In this document: one piece after another, positions 1 to 8,445 of the stretch
Layout of the letters: the number at the start of each line of letters is the position of its first letter
How positions within the stretch are numbered: the stretch's first letter is position 1
Source: an uncultured Lachnospiraceae bacterium
Lineage (GTDB): Bacteria > Bacillota > Clostridia > Lachnospirales > Lachnospiraceae
DNA: 64,000 nucleotides
Assembly (NCBI GenBank): GCA_900317505.1
Contig: ONHB01000008.1
Coordinates: 1-64,000, forward strand
Direction: 5' to 3'
Translations under genes and position numbers: made by a program
The notes under the pieces: generated by a model
The model's input: only the letters and a program-made list of their open reading frames with translations
Told to the model about the DNA's origin: nothing
Database searches by the model: none

Positions 1-202
1 TTAAGCAGCAATGATATGTTAAAAATGCACAAAACAGAGTATGCATCTCTACTATAAGATGCAAAATTCTGAATTTGTGCAAATTTAACGAAGTTATTTC
101 AAAAGTGTAATTTATGGTTGAAATTTACCTAAAAATTGATCTGTGAAAATTATTTTGATTTACTTTTCAGATTTTAACTTTGGTTTTTGGTTATTTGACC
201 TT
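1..202. other. Non-coding left edge
   Basis: AT-rich sequence downstream of the leftward GH3-like gene. I see no open frame of useful length and no convincing terminator hairpin with a T-tract, so the 3' end of that transcript is unresolved. Confidence 0.5.
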
Positions 203-1591
203 CTACTGTGATTGCATCGCACTGTAATTAACCGCTGACGCATACTTTACACGGTAGATTCTACGGATGGATTCATCAATCCGCTCTTCAGTGATCTCAC
301 CACTGTTTACAGCATCCAGAATACCGTTGTAGGCCTTTTGGAAATTTCCGGGCGATACAATCATATCGCATCCGGCCTTGATCGCCATAACTGCTGCATC
401 CGCATGCTTGTAATGCTGGATCAATGAGTTGGTGTTCATATAGTCTGTCAGGATAATTCCATCATAACCCAGATCATTGCGCAGCATATCCGTTACCACA
501 GACGATGAAAGACACGCAGGCACATCCGTCGTGATCGGCTTGTATGCGATCTGTGAGACCATGATAAAGTCTACACCACTGTTGATGGCATCTTTGTAAA
601 TCGGATATTCTTTTTCCTTGATATCATCAGCCGTCCGTGATGAAACCGGACGTGTACCGGAAGGTGATAATGTGATATCTCCATATCCCGGGAAATACTG
701 GATCGCTGTCCGTATTCCCTGATCCTTTTGTCCATGGATGGCATTTCTGACCATGCCTCTGACTGTTTCCGGATCACTTCCATATGACTGACCAGACGTA
801 TAACCATTCGCTGAATATGCAATATCGGCTACCGGTCCGAAAACGGTATCAAATCCATAACGGTTGAGCAAGGTACCGATCGCAATACCGGCCGTATATG
901 CGCCACTGTTGTCTCCGCTCTCAGCAATTTCCTTTGGAGAGGTGATCACGCCTTCTGAAATTCCGGATTTGACAAACGGACTGTCCGAACCGCCGTGCTC
1001 CTCAACTGCAATAAAAATATTGTTGGATGAAAATGCTTTCAGGTTAAAGATCAGTTCGCTGAGCTGACTGTCACTTTCCATGTTGTTCTCATCCAGTAAA
1101 AGACCGCCAACCGGATAATTATTCAGGGCTTCATTTACCTTGCTTCCGGCTGCTGTCAGATTATTGTCATTGGTCAACTGTCCCGGTGTCACAAAAAACA
1201 ATCCGGCAACCTTCTGTTCCAGTGTCATATTGGAAATATAAGTATCAATCGTGGCATCCAGTGCTGCCAGCTTTTCTTCATCCGAAAGCTCTGTTGTCTC
1301 TTCTGCCACAGTATCTTCCGACACCGTGTCCTCGGATATCGTTTCCTCTACCTCGGGCTCCTCAACAACCTCCGGAGTCTCGATTACAACCGGCTCCGTA
1401 TTTTCTTCCACAATAGGCTCTGGCTCTGCATTCCGGTGAACAAGCTTATAAATACCAAAACTGCCCAGACCCAGCAAAGCGACAACAGCTACAATCACAA
1501 CTGCCATCAGGGTGTAGGCCTGTTTTTGCGCTTTTTTTCGATTGTACTTTCGCAACTCTTCCTTTGATAAATTATATTTATCTTTTTTCAA
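203..1591 (-). CDS. Membrane-anchored NagZ-like glycoside hydrolase family 3 protein
   Basis: Residues about 24-50 form one membrane helix after a Lys-rich N-terminus. An acidic Glu/Thr/Val-rich linker (about 55-105) follows, then a GH3 N-terminal domain. NagZ-like signatures are FGPVADIAY, YGSDPETV, QYFPGYGDI and ILTDYMNTNS; the Asp of the last is the expected nucleophile. In canonical NagZ the loop after FPGHGDT carries an Asp-Ser-His dyad; here that stretch reads LSPSGTRP, so the His general acid is missing. Substrates would be beta-N-acetylglucosaminides such as muropeptides, but activity is uncertain. The start is TTG, placed directly after the TAG stop of the upstream gene; a GAGGAGG ribosome site lies inside that gene's end, so the two are translationally linked. 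Confidence 0.8.
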   Translation of the reverse strand: MKKDKYNLSKEELRKYNRKKAQKQAYTLMAVVIVAVVALLGLGSFGIYKLVHRNAEPEPIVEENTEPVVIETPEVVEEPEVEETISEDTVSEDTVAEETTELSDEEKLAALDATIDTYISNMTLEQKVAGLFFVTPGQLTNDNNLTAAGSKVNEALNNYPVGGLLLDENNMESDSQLSELIFNLKAFSSNNIFIAVEEHGGSDSPFVKSGISEGVITSPKEIAESGDNSGAYTAGIAIGTLLNRYGFDTVFGPVADIAYSANGYTSGQSYGSDPETVRGMVRNAIHGQKDQGIRTAIQYFPGYGDITLSPSGTRPVSSRTADDIKEKEYPIYKDAINSGVDFIMVSQIAYKPITTDVPACLSSSVVTDMLRNDLGYDGIILTDYMNTNSLIQHYKHADAAVMAIKAGCDMIVSPGNFQKAYNGILDAVNSGEITEERIDESIRRIYRVKYASAVNYSAMQSQ

Positions 1592-2149
1592 CTAACAGTC
1601 CTCCTCATCATAGTCCGGCAAATCAACAATAATTGCCTCATGATGTACTGCCGGCAAAAATTTTTCCATAACATCTGAAGTCTTCATCCTCAGACTGGAT
1701 GTATTTACACAGGGATGACATCCCAAAATCTCGCTTTCCACAACCGGACGGTCAATTAAAAGCTGTACCTGATTTTCCGTATCATTCATCAGCCCCATAA
1801 TAGAAACCGCTCCCGGCTTGATGTCCAGATATTTTTCCATATATTCCGGAGATGCAAAAGACAGCCGTGCACTTTGTATCTGTGCTGACAGATCCTTTGT
1901 CTTGAAAACCTTATCTCCGGGCATCATCAAAAGATAAAACTTTGTCTTCTGACGGTTACACAAAAACAAATTTTTGCAGATAACACACTCTAAAATACGA
2001 TCGATTTCCTTGCAGGCTTCCATTGTGTCCGCATGCTCATGATCTGTTCTTTCATATTCAATCCCCAACTTGTCCAAAAGATCATATACCCTGATCTCCT
2101 TTTCAAGTCTGCCTGTCTCATCCTGAGGTCTGCCTTTCAAAAGTTCCAT
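1592..2149 (-). CDS. YbaK-type prolyl-tRNA deacylase (PrdX/ProXp-ala-like)
   Basis: A single YbaK/ProRS-editing domain of 185 residues. By family it hydrolyses mischarged Ala-tRNA(Pro) in trans. Recognisable stretches are GRPQDETGRLEKEIRVYDLL at the N-terminus, CKNLFLCNRQ with the conserved Lys, and GAVSIMGLMND. The longer frame runs to 2194, but GGAAGG followed by five bases precedes the ATG at 2147-2149, and family members start with an equivalent MEL-GRP; I therefore prefer this start. It is directly followed by the GH3 gene with no gap. Confidence 0.85.
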   Translation of the reverse strand: MELLKGRPQDETGRLEKEIRVYDLLDKLGIEYERTDHEHADTMEACKEIDRILECVICKNLFLCNRQKTKFYLLMMPGDKVFKTKDLSAQIQSARLSFASPEYMEKYLDIKPGAVSIMGLMNDTENQVQLLIDRPVVESEILGCHPCVNTSSLRMKTSDVMEKFLPAVHHEAIIVDLPDYDEEDC

Positions 2150-2254
2150 GATATCCTTCCACCTCGTCTGTGTCATAAAATTTTGCTTACGCATATCATA
2201 TCACAATTAATTCATACATGTAAAATATAATTACAGTTATTTCCACACAAACTA

Positions 2255-2292
2255 AAAGCAGATGCCGAACAAATATCTTCAGCATCTGCTTT
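2255..2292 (-). terminator. 3' hairpin of the putative ncRNA
   Basis: Perfect 11-bp inverted repeat AAAGCAGATGC / GCATCTGCTTT with a 16-base loop. On the minus strand the right arm runs into TTTT and then a mixed T-rich stretch, so it is a plausible though not strong intrinsic terminator. Confidence 0.6.
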
Positions 2293-2526
2293 ACGATGTA
2301 GGCTTCAAAATTCCGCCTTCCTTTCTGATCTTCTTCTCTTTCCATCCACTTCTTTGTGCCGTTGCACGGTAGCAAGTTGATTATTTATCTTTTGTATCTT
2401 GCTCTTTCATCCAATGTACTCAATTCAGATCTTGTCTTTAGTTCCTTTAAACTGTACACTCATCAGTTAGGTGGACCGTACCTCTCTTTCATTAGGATAT
2501 CTATGTGAAAGTTTTATCTTGTGTAT
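2255..2526 (-). ncRNA. Putative structured non-coding RNA, class not recognised
   Basis: A transcript of about 270 nt is predicted from a consensus promoter just upstream to a hairpin at 2255-2292. No meaningful reading frame covers it. Several helices can be drawn on the minus strand: CTTTCA/TGAAAG (2511-2486), AGGT/ACCT (2483-2469), a 7-bp pairing between about 2460 and 2414, AGCAAG/CTTGCT (2403-2371), CCGT/ACGG (2369-2359), and AGGC/GCCT (2318-2300). I looked for T-box, SRP RNA, RNase P and tmRNA signatures and found none. Size and stand-alone organisation would fit 6S-like or another large clostridial RNA, but I cannot assign a class. It could alternatively be a leader whose gene has been lost. 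Confidence 0.6.
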
Positions 2527-2532
2527 GAATTA

Positions 2533-2561
2533 AGTATATATAATTGTCTGACATTTGTCAA
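2533..2561 (-). promoter_or_regulatory. Consensus sigma-A promoter of the putative ncRNA
   Basis: On the minus strand TTGACA (2561-2556) is separated by exactly 17 bases from TATACT (2538-2533). Transcription should begin near 2526. No protein gene follows for 300 bases, which is the main reason to believe in an RNA gene. Confidence 0.8.
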
Positions 2562-2715
2562 CACTATTTTTCAATTTTCTTATATTTTCTTTTAAAATAT
2601 TTATTTATTCAATTTTTGCTTCATTTTTCCGTTTTATTCTCATATTTATGTCATAATTTTCAAGTTTTCTATTATTTTCCTGCTTTTCTCTGTTTTCAAC
2701 ACACATTACCTGCTT

Positions 2716-2869
2716 ACTGTGGGGCGTTTCCTTATTTTTCTCAATTTTCACCCTTGCCACCTACAAACCGTTGGGCATTCTTCTCACTTTTCTTGATCTT
2801 TGCCCTCTCCATCAACAAACCGTAGGGCGTTTTTCTCACTTTTCCCAGTTTTCATCCGACAACGAACAA
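2716..2869. repeat. Three imperfect 51-52 bp tandem repeats
   Basis: Units lie at 2716-2766, 2767-2818 and 2819-2869. Each begins ACYG, has GGGC at position 7-10, then a T/C-rich core resembling TTTCTCACTTTTC, and ends in ACAA. Unit 2 is one base longer, so reading frames across the array shift. Function unknown. The array lies between the ncRNA promoter and the lysC terminator. Confidence 0.7.
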
Positions 2870-2918
2870 AAAAAGCGGAAAACAAACACACCTCATCCTC
2901 GTGCGTTCATTTTCCGCT
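2868..2918 (-). terminator. Intrinsic terminator of the hom-lysC operon
   Basis: On the minus strand AGCGGAAAA pairs with TTTTCCGCT across a 27-base loop, followed by TTTTTTT. It lies 55 bases beyond the lysC stop codon. Confidence 0.8.
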
Positions 2919-2973
2919 TATCTCTCATAATCTCAGCCCATTCAGGCCATCAGCTTCCTATTATCTTATTTCC

Positions 2974-4299
2974 CTATTTATTATCAGCAGTATCCACAAA
3001 AATGCTGTAAATCTGTCTGATCGCTGTTTCAAAATCAGCTTCCTTAACTCCGATAATAATATTGAGCTCGGAAGAACCCTGATCAATCATCTTGACATTG
3101 ATATTGGAATGTGCCAGTGTTGCAAAAATACGGCTGGCGGTTCCTTTTGCAGCTTTCATGCCACGGCCTACAACAGCGATCAAAGCAAGATCTGATTCCA
3201 TCTCGATCGAATCAGGCTCTGCTAACTTATGGATACCGGCAAGCACTCTCTGCTCTTTTTCCATAAATTCAGACTGATGGACAATAATGGTCATGGTATC
3301 AATTCCGGAAGGCATATGCTCGAAAGAAATACCGTTTTCCTCAAATACCTGCAGAACTTTTCTTCCAAATCCAATCTCACTGTTCATCATATCTTTTTCA
3401 ATATTGATCGCACAGAAACCTTTTTTGCCGGCAAGACCGGTGATGATATACGGCGGTTTCTGGCAGGTACTTTCTACAATCCATGTTCCGGGATCCTTGG
3501 GTGCATTGGTATTTTTGATGTTGATCGGAATACCTGCTTTGCGGACCGGGAAGATTGCATCTTCATGCAGTACGCTTGCTCCCATATAGGATAATTCTCT
3601 TAATTCACGGTAAGTAATTGTATTGATCGGCTTCGGGTTGTCAACGATACGGGGATCTGCGATCAGACAACCGGAAACATCTGTCCAGTTTTCATAGATG
3701 TCTGCTTTTACAGCTTTTGCAACAATCGAACCAGTAATATCAGAACCACCTCTTGAGAAGGTCTTTACTGTACCATCTTCCTTTGATCCAAAGAATCCGG
3801 GGATAACAGCTCTTTCTACATCCTTCAGACGTGCAGATAAAACCTCATCTGTCTTATCTGCCATAAAGTTACCATGCTCATCAAAGAAAATAACTTCTGC
3901 CGGATTGATAAATTCATAACCGAGGTAATTGGCCATGATGATACCGTTTAAATATTCTCCACGGCTGGCTGCATAATCGCTGCCGGCTTTATTTTTAAAC
4001 TGTTTTGCAATTTCTTCAAATTCTTTATCCAATGATAAATTCAGGCACAGTCCGTCGATGATTTCCTGATAACGGTTTTTGATCTGTGCAAGTGCTTTCG
4101 TGAAATCGTTGCCGGCTTCTGCATAAGCATAGGTTGCATACAGCATATCCGTTACTTTTGTATCCTTGGAATTTCTTTTACCGGGAGCAGACGGAACTAC
4201 AAACTTGCGGTCTGCATCGGCATGGATAATGTCTCCTACCTTTTTAAACTGTTGGGCGCTTGCCAAAGAACTTCCACCAAATTTCACTACTTTTTTCAT
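2974..4299 (-). CDS. lysC: Aspartate kinase
   Basis: Phosphorylates aspartate, the first step toward lysine, threonine and methionine. The N-terminus has the amino-acid kinase motif KFGGSS (6-11), followed by VVPSAPGKR instead of the usual VVVSAMG, a variant seen in a clostridial aspartokinase group. SRGGSDITGS and YENWTDVSG form the aspartate/nucleotide site. Two C-terminal ACT segments (about 280-441, including LIAVVGRGM) suggest feedback control by an end product. It is last in an operon after hom, with a 25-base gap, so its physiological product is most likely threonine. 441 residues is normal for a monofunctional enzyme. Confidence 0.93.
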   Translation of the reverse strand: MKKVVKFGGSSLASAQQFKKVGDIIHADADRKFVVPSAPGKRNSKDTKVTDMLYATYAYAEAGNDFTKALAQIKNRYQEIIDGLCLNLSLDKEFEEIAKQFKNKAGSDYAASRGEYLNGIIMANYLGYEFINPAEVIFFDEHGNFMADKTDEVLSARLKDVERAVIPGFFGSKEDGTVKTFSRGGSDITGSIVAKAVKADIYENWTDVSGCLIADPRIVDNPKPINTITYRELRELSYMGASVLHEDAIFPVRKAGIPINIKNTNAPKDPGTWIVESTCQKPPYIITGLAGKKGFCAINIEKDMMNSEIGFGRKVLQVFEENGISFEHMPSGIDTMTIIVHQSEFMEKEQRVLAGIHKLAEPDSIEMESDLALIAVVGRGMKAAKGTASRIFATLAHSNINVKMIDQGSSELNIIIGVKEADFETAIRQIYSIFVDTADNK

Positions 4300-4324
4300 G
4301 TTTATCTCTCCTCATAAAATATGA

Positions 4325-5527
4325 TCAATTATCCATACGGATCATGCTGACTACATCAAAGGCTGATGCAAGATCTTTGTATACACGTTCAGTCATAACT
4401 TCTGTTACAAATGCCACTTCATTTTCTTTGACAGCCTCAAGCATCTGTACTTTACCAAATGCAGCTCTGACCGCTTCTTCATTGGTATTGGCCACACGGA
4501 CAAAGAAACGTCTCTTGGCTTCTGAAAGATCGGAAAGCTCCAGCTTTTCAGGCTTCCATGTGCAGGCAACCGTCTTGCCGGGATTTAATGCACATTCAAC
4601 AACATCGGCAACAACTGCACTTGCGGTCGGCAGCTTACCGGCTCCGGCTCCGTAAAACATGCTGTCGCCCAATGTGTTACCTGTGACTAACACAGCATTC
4701 ATAACATCATTTACATTGTATAACGGGCTTTCCTTTGTCAGAACAAACGGAGCAACCATTGCAAAATACTTGCCGTCTTCATACTGGCTCATACCAAGCA
4801 GCTTGATTGTTGCACCCATCTGTTTCATATATTTAAAATCGTCGATTGTGATCTTGGCAACTCCCTCTGTCGGAACATCCTTGTAATATACAGTATTTCC
4901 AAATGCAAGGGAAGATAAAATAGCAATCTTACGCTGTACATCGTGACCTTCAATATCAGCCTCCGGGTTAGCCTCTGCATACCCAAGTGCCTGTGCATCC
5001 TTTAAGACTGCGTCAAAGTCAGCACCCTCTAACTCCATCTTGGTCAGGATGTAATTGGTGGTTCCGTTGATAATCCCCTTTAAAGCAACGATCTGTTCCT
5101 GCAACAGACAGGTCTGCAAAGGACGGATGATCGGAATACCACCGCCGCAGCTTGCTTCAAACAGATAATTACAGTGATTTTCCTCTGCAAGCTTTAAAAG
5201 CTCCGGGCCATATTCTGCAACAAGAGCCTTGTTGGAGGTACATACACTTTTTCCTTTGGATAAAGCAGTCTTGGTAAACTGATATGCAGCACCGGTGCCA
5301 CCCATTGCTTCGCACACAATATCAACTTCCGGATCGTCCATGATCACCTGTACATCATGCACCAGTAAATCTTCATAGGGATCTCCGGGGAACTCTCTCA
5401 GATCCAGGATGTATTTCACATCAACCTCTGTGCCAACTCTCTTTTCAATCAGTTTCTGGTTGGTCTTGATGACCTCAACAATACCGCTTCCTACCGTACC
5501 GTATCCTAACACTGCTACTTTTGCCAT
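4325..5527 (-). CDS. hom: Homoserine dehydrogenase
   Basis: Reduces aspartate semialdehyde to homoserine. The nucleotide-binding motif VLGYGTVGSGI is at residues 6-16, the substrate-site stretch GGGIPIIRPLQ follows, and GIINGTTNYILTKM lies in the middle. The C-terminus (about 340-400) looks like a short ACT-like region, a little smaller than in 430-residue homologues. The start lies four bases after the stop of the ACT-domain gene and shares its promoter. Confidence 0.93.
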   Translation of the reverse strand: MAKVAVLGYGTVGSGIVEVIKTNQKLIEKRVGTEVDVKYILDLREFPGDPYEDLLVHDVQVIMDDPEVDIVCEAMGGTGAAYQFTKTALSKGKSVCTSNKALVAEYGPELLKLAEENHCNYLFEASCGGGIPIIRPLQTCLLQEQIVALKGIINGTTNYILTKMELEGADFDAVLKDAQALGYAEANPEADIEGHDVQRKIAILSSLAFGNTVYYKDVPTEGVAKITIDDFKYMKQMGATIKLLGMSQYEDGKYFAMVAPFVLTKESPLYNVNDVMNAVLVTGNTLGDSMFYGAGAGKLPTASAVVADVVECALNPGKTVACTWKPEKLELSDLSEAKRRFFVRVANTNEEAVRAAFGKVQMLEAVKENEVAFVTEVMTERVYKDLASAFDVVSMIRMDN

Positions 5528-5531
5528 TTTT

Positions 5532-5975
5532 TTACTCCTTAGCTATCATTTTGACGTAATGCACACCTTTTTGCGTTTCCATCTGCTCGATGACCTCTGA
5601 AAGCTTCTCAGTATTTTGTAACATCGTAATGCTGATCGAAACCGAAGCCACACCATTGATCGGAATACTCTGATGGATGGTCAGAATATTGGCTCCGTAT
5701 CCGGCTACCACCTTTAACAGATCCGATAACAATCCCGGCTCATCATCCATCTGTACGGTCAGTGTAAATGTCGTACCTTCCGAGCTTTCATGAAACGGGA
5801 AAATATCATCCTTGTATTTATAAAAAGAACTACGGCTAATCCCCACCATTTCTGTTGCATCCTGCACCGATTCTGCCTTGCCTGTCTCCAATAGTCTCTT
5901 GGCACTGGCAACCTTTAAAAGAACCTCCGGCAGAGCCTTGGGTCTTACCACAAAATATTTGGGTGTTTCAGTCAT
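5532..5975 (-). CDS. ACT-domain protein (PheB/UPF0735-type), likely amino-acid sensor
   Basis: A 147-residue protein. An N-terminal helix-turn-helix-like segment (SVQDATEMVGISRSSFYKY, about 35-55) precedes one ACT domain (about 70-145, with MDDEPGLLSDLL). Members often sit at the head of threonine or aromatic operons; here it is first in the hom-lysC operon, four bases before hom. The ATG at 5973-5975 is chosen because AGGAGG lies seven bases upstream; a longer frame has no such signal. A role in sensing threonine or regulating the pathway is inference. Confidence 0.85.
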   Translation of the reverse strand: MTETPKYFVVRPKALPEVLLKVASAKRLLETGKAESVQDATEMVGISRSSFYKYKDDIFPFHESSEGTTFTLTVQMDDEPGLLSDLLKVVAGYGANILTIHQSIPINGVASVSISITMLQNTEKLSEVIEQMETQKGVHYVKMIAKE

Positions 5976-6067
5976 AAAAAACGCCTCCTGTAAATATCCA
6001 ATCTTCCACATGCGGACATTTGCGCGTTTGTCTTTCTACAGTGGACAAGTGTGCGCCACCGAAAGAT

Positions 6068-6096
6068 ATTCTAGCACATGATACAAATACAGGCAA
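6068..6096 (-). promoter_or_regulatory. Promoter of the ACT-hom-lysC operon
   Basis: On the minus strand TTGCCT (6096-6091), 17 bases, TAGAAT (6073-6068), with TG two bases before the -10 box. The predicted leader is about 85 bases long and contains no T-box or riboswitch that I recognise. Confidence 0.65.
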
Positions 6097-6133
6097 GCGT
6101 TTTTGTCGATTTTTATACAAATTCAAACGGAAA

Positions 6134-6874
6134 CTACTGTAAGGCACCGCTAACAATCCCCTTTGTCAGATACAATGCCAGTGTTTTCTGATAGTTTTCG
6201 TCATAGAGCTGTTTTTTATCCTCTGAATTGGAAAGATATCCGGTTTCAATCAAAACCGCCGGCATCTTCGTTTCCCTCAATACATGAAAATTATCTGTCT
6301 TCAGACCGCGGACCGTGATCTTTCCACTGTCTTCTGCGGCCGAAAGGATGGCCTGTGCATAGGCGTGTCCCGGCTCACTGCCATCCCAGTAATAACATTC
6401 CAGACCGGAAACAGAAGAATCTCCTTCACAGAAATTGCAATGGACACTGATATAATAAGAAGCTTCTTCATGCTCATTGGCAAAGGATGACCTGTCATCA
6501 AGCGGAACAGTTTCATCCCCATTTCTGGTAAGAAGAACCTCTACGCCACAGTATGTAAGCATTTTCTCCATATTCTGCACAATATCCCAGTTGATATCCT
6601 TTTCCCAGTAGGTTTCATCACCGGTACCGACATCGTTGCCACCGTGGCCCGCATCCAGAATGACCGTAAGCTGTCTGTCCTTCATACTGTCCTTTAAGTC
6701 CTGCAAAATCTGCATTTCCGCGTTGGATGTGACCATGGTCTGTCTGGTCTTTGGGTGACGGACCAAATGAAGCATCCCGATGATTCCTCCCAGCACCAAG
6801 AGAAAAACTGTGAGCATCAGTGCAAATAAAACGATTTTCTGTTTTTGTTCTTTACCAATATGGTTTTTCTTCAT
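6134..6874 (-). CDS. N-acetylmuramoyl-L-alanine amidase, Amidase_3 family, membrane-anchored
   Basis: Cleaves the bond between muramic acid and the peptide stem in peptidoglycan. One membrane helix (about 13-36) is followed by an extracytoplasmic catalytic domain. Zinc ligands are visible: His in LDAGHGG, Glu in YWEKDIN and His in SVHCNF. The catalytic Glu lies in LIETGYLSN. The size and single anchor resemble CwlD-type enzymes of spore cortex maturation, but the same fold serves vegetative growth. A GGGGA ribosome site lies ten bases before the ATG. Confidence 0.88.
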   Translation of the reverse strand: MKKNHIGKEQKQKIVLFALMLTVFLLVLGGIIGMLHLVRHPKTRQTMVTSNAEMQILQDLKDSMKDRQLTVILDAGHGGNDVGTGDETYWEKDINWDIVQNMEKMLTYCGVEVLLTRNGDETVPLDDRSSFANEHEEASYYISVHCNFCEGDSSVSGLECYYWDGSEPGHAYAQAILSAAEDSGKITVRGLKTDNFHVLRETKMPAVLIETGYLSNSEDKKQLYDENYQKTLALYLTKGIVSGALQ

Positions 6875-6936
6875 CTGTTGTCTGTCCCCATTGTCTTAAG
6901 TTTTCCAAATAATCCATCCAATCTCTATTTTCCACG

Positions 6937-6970
6937 AAAAAAAGAGACTGTCAATTTATATGGCAGTCTC
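6937..6970 (-). terminator. Intrinsic terminator of glyA
   Basis: On the minus strand GAGACTGCCA pairs with TGACAGTCTC with one mismatch, followed by seven T residues. It lies about 40 bases beyond the glyA stop. Confidence 0.85.
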
Positions 6971-7007
6971 TTAAATAAATCTTAATTGTTTTTTTGAAAA
7001 CTACAGA

Positions 7008-8246
7008 TTAGATCAACGGATATTTGTCTGTCAGCTTCTGTACTATTGCTCTTGCTTCAGGAACTTTTTCCTCTCCGCCTTTGACAACAAGTGCGATAGC
7101 CTCTGCGATCTGATCCATATCTTCGGTATTCATGCCACGTGATGTAACAGCCGGTGTTCCCAGACGGATACCACTTGTGACAAAAGGAGATTTGGGATCG
7201 TTGGGGATGGTATTTTTGTTGGCTGTGATATGAGCATCATCAAGCAGCTTTTCAACAACCTTTCCTGTCAGATCAAAGGGTGTCAGATCCATCAACATCA
7301 GGTGATTGTCAGTACCACCGGAAACGATCTTGATGCCTCTGTCCATTAAGCCTTTGCACAGAGCCTGGGCATTGTCGATAATACCCTGCTGGTAAACCTT
7401 GAAATCATCGCTTAAGGCTTCTTTGAAGCAGACAGCCTTTGCTGCGATCACATGCATCAGGGGGCCACCCTGGATGCCGGGGAATACAGCTTTGTTGAAA
7501 TTGTATTTTTTGGCATTTTCTTCACTGGATAAGATCATACCGCCACGGGGTCCACGCAAGGTCTTGTGTGTGGTTGTGGTAGTAACGTCTGCATAAGGGA
7601 TCGGTGAGGGATGAAGGCCTGCTGCCACAAGGCCGGCAATATGAGCCATATCTACCATAAGAACAGCTCCAACTTCATCTGCGATCTCACGGAATTTTTT
7701 GAAATCAATGGTACGTGCATATGCGGAAGCACCAGCAATGATCATCTTGGGCTTGCACTCAAGTGCGATCTCTCTCAATTTATCATAATCAATGAATCCT
7801 TCATCATTAACTCCATAAGGAACGATATTGAAATATGCGCCCGAAATATTGGCCGGTGAACCATGTGTCAGATGTCCGCCGTGATCCAGATTCATTCCCA
7901 TGATGGTATCGCCCGGTTTGCAGATCGCAAACTGAACGGCAAGATTGGCCTGTGCACCGGAATGGGGCTGTACATTGACATACTCACATCCAAACAATTT
8001 TTTAGCTCTCTCAATTGCCAGATTTTCAACCACATCCACGCACTGACATCCACCATAGTATCTCTTTCCCGGATATCCTTCTGCATATTTGTTGGTAAGA
8101 GGGCTTCCCATTGCTGCCATAACTGCCTTACTTACCCAGTTTTCAGAAGCAATCAGCTCGATATGACTGTTTTGTCTCTGCTGTTCATCTACAATTGCCT
8201 CTGCAATTTCGGGGTCAACGTTTCTTACTTCGTCTAAAGAATACAT
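7008..8246 (-). CDS. glyA: Serine hydroxymethyltransferase
   Basis: PLP enzyme converting serine and tetrahydrofolate to glycine and methylene-THF. The PLP-binding lysine lies in [15 protein letters not shown] near residue 225. Other family signatures are ELIASENW near the N-terminus, [15 protein letters not shown] and [13 protein letters not shown]. At 412 residues it is full length. It is a single-gene unit with its own promoter and terminator and an AGGAGG ribosome site. Confidence 0.96.
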   Translation of the reverse strand: MYSLDEVRNVDPEIAEAIVDEQQRQNSHIELIASENWVSKAVMAAMGSPLTNKYAEGYPGKRYYGGCQCVDVVENLAIERAKKLFGCEYVNVQPHSGAQANLAVQFAICKPGDTIMGMNLDHGGHLTHGSPANISGAYFNIVPYGVNDEGFIDYDKLREIALECKPKMIIAGASAYARTIDFKKFREIADEVGAVLMVDMAHIAGLVAAGLHPSPIPYADVTTTTTHKTLRGPRGGMILSSEENAKKYNFNKAVFPGIQGGPLMHVIAAKAVCFKEALSDDFKVYQQGIIDNAQALCKGLMDRGIKIVSGGTDNHLMLMDLTPFDLTGKVVEKLLDDAHITANKNTIPNDPKSPFVTSGIRLGTPAVTSRGMNTEDMDQIAEAIALVVKGGEEKVPEARAIVQKLTDKYPLI

Positions 8247-8300
8247 GTTACATCCTCCTGTCTTTTCACTATTGGGTCAATTCCCTGTTGTACATATATA

Positions 8301-8329
8301 ATAATGGTCTATTTTCGGCTTTTTTTCAA
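8301..8329 (-). promoter_or_regulatory. Likely glyA promoter
   Basis: On the minus strand TTGAAA (8329-8324), 17 bases, CATTAT (8306-8301). The region is shared with the divergent lipid kinase gene. Confidence 0.5.
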
Positions 8330-8395
8330 GCATTTTCTATTTTTCCTGCCAAATGGTCCTATTTCTACAAAACAAGTGCGAATTTTTTACTGATA

Positions 8396-8404
8396 TGCTA
8401 TAGT
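8396..8404 (+). promoter_or_regulatory. Extended -10 element for the lipid kinase gene
   Basis: TGCTATAGT is an extended -10 box 41 bases before the ATG. No good -35 is visible at the expected distance, which is acceptable for extended -10 promoters. Confidence 0.4.
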
Positions 8405-8445
8405 TGTAAAAAAGGAGCTTTGAACCTTACTACAAAGGAGTTTTT

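Noticed and set aside
2716..2869. CRISPR-like array
   Set aside because: Units are contiguous and diverge throughout; there is no conserved repeat with unique spacers, and no cas gene in the window.
2544..3195. Overlapping plus-strand open frames of 79-131 codons
   Set aside because: Translations are Phe/Ser-rich and follow the tandem repeats and the antisense of lysC. No ribosome sites.
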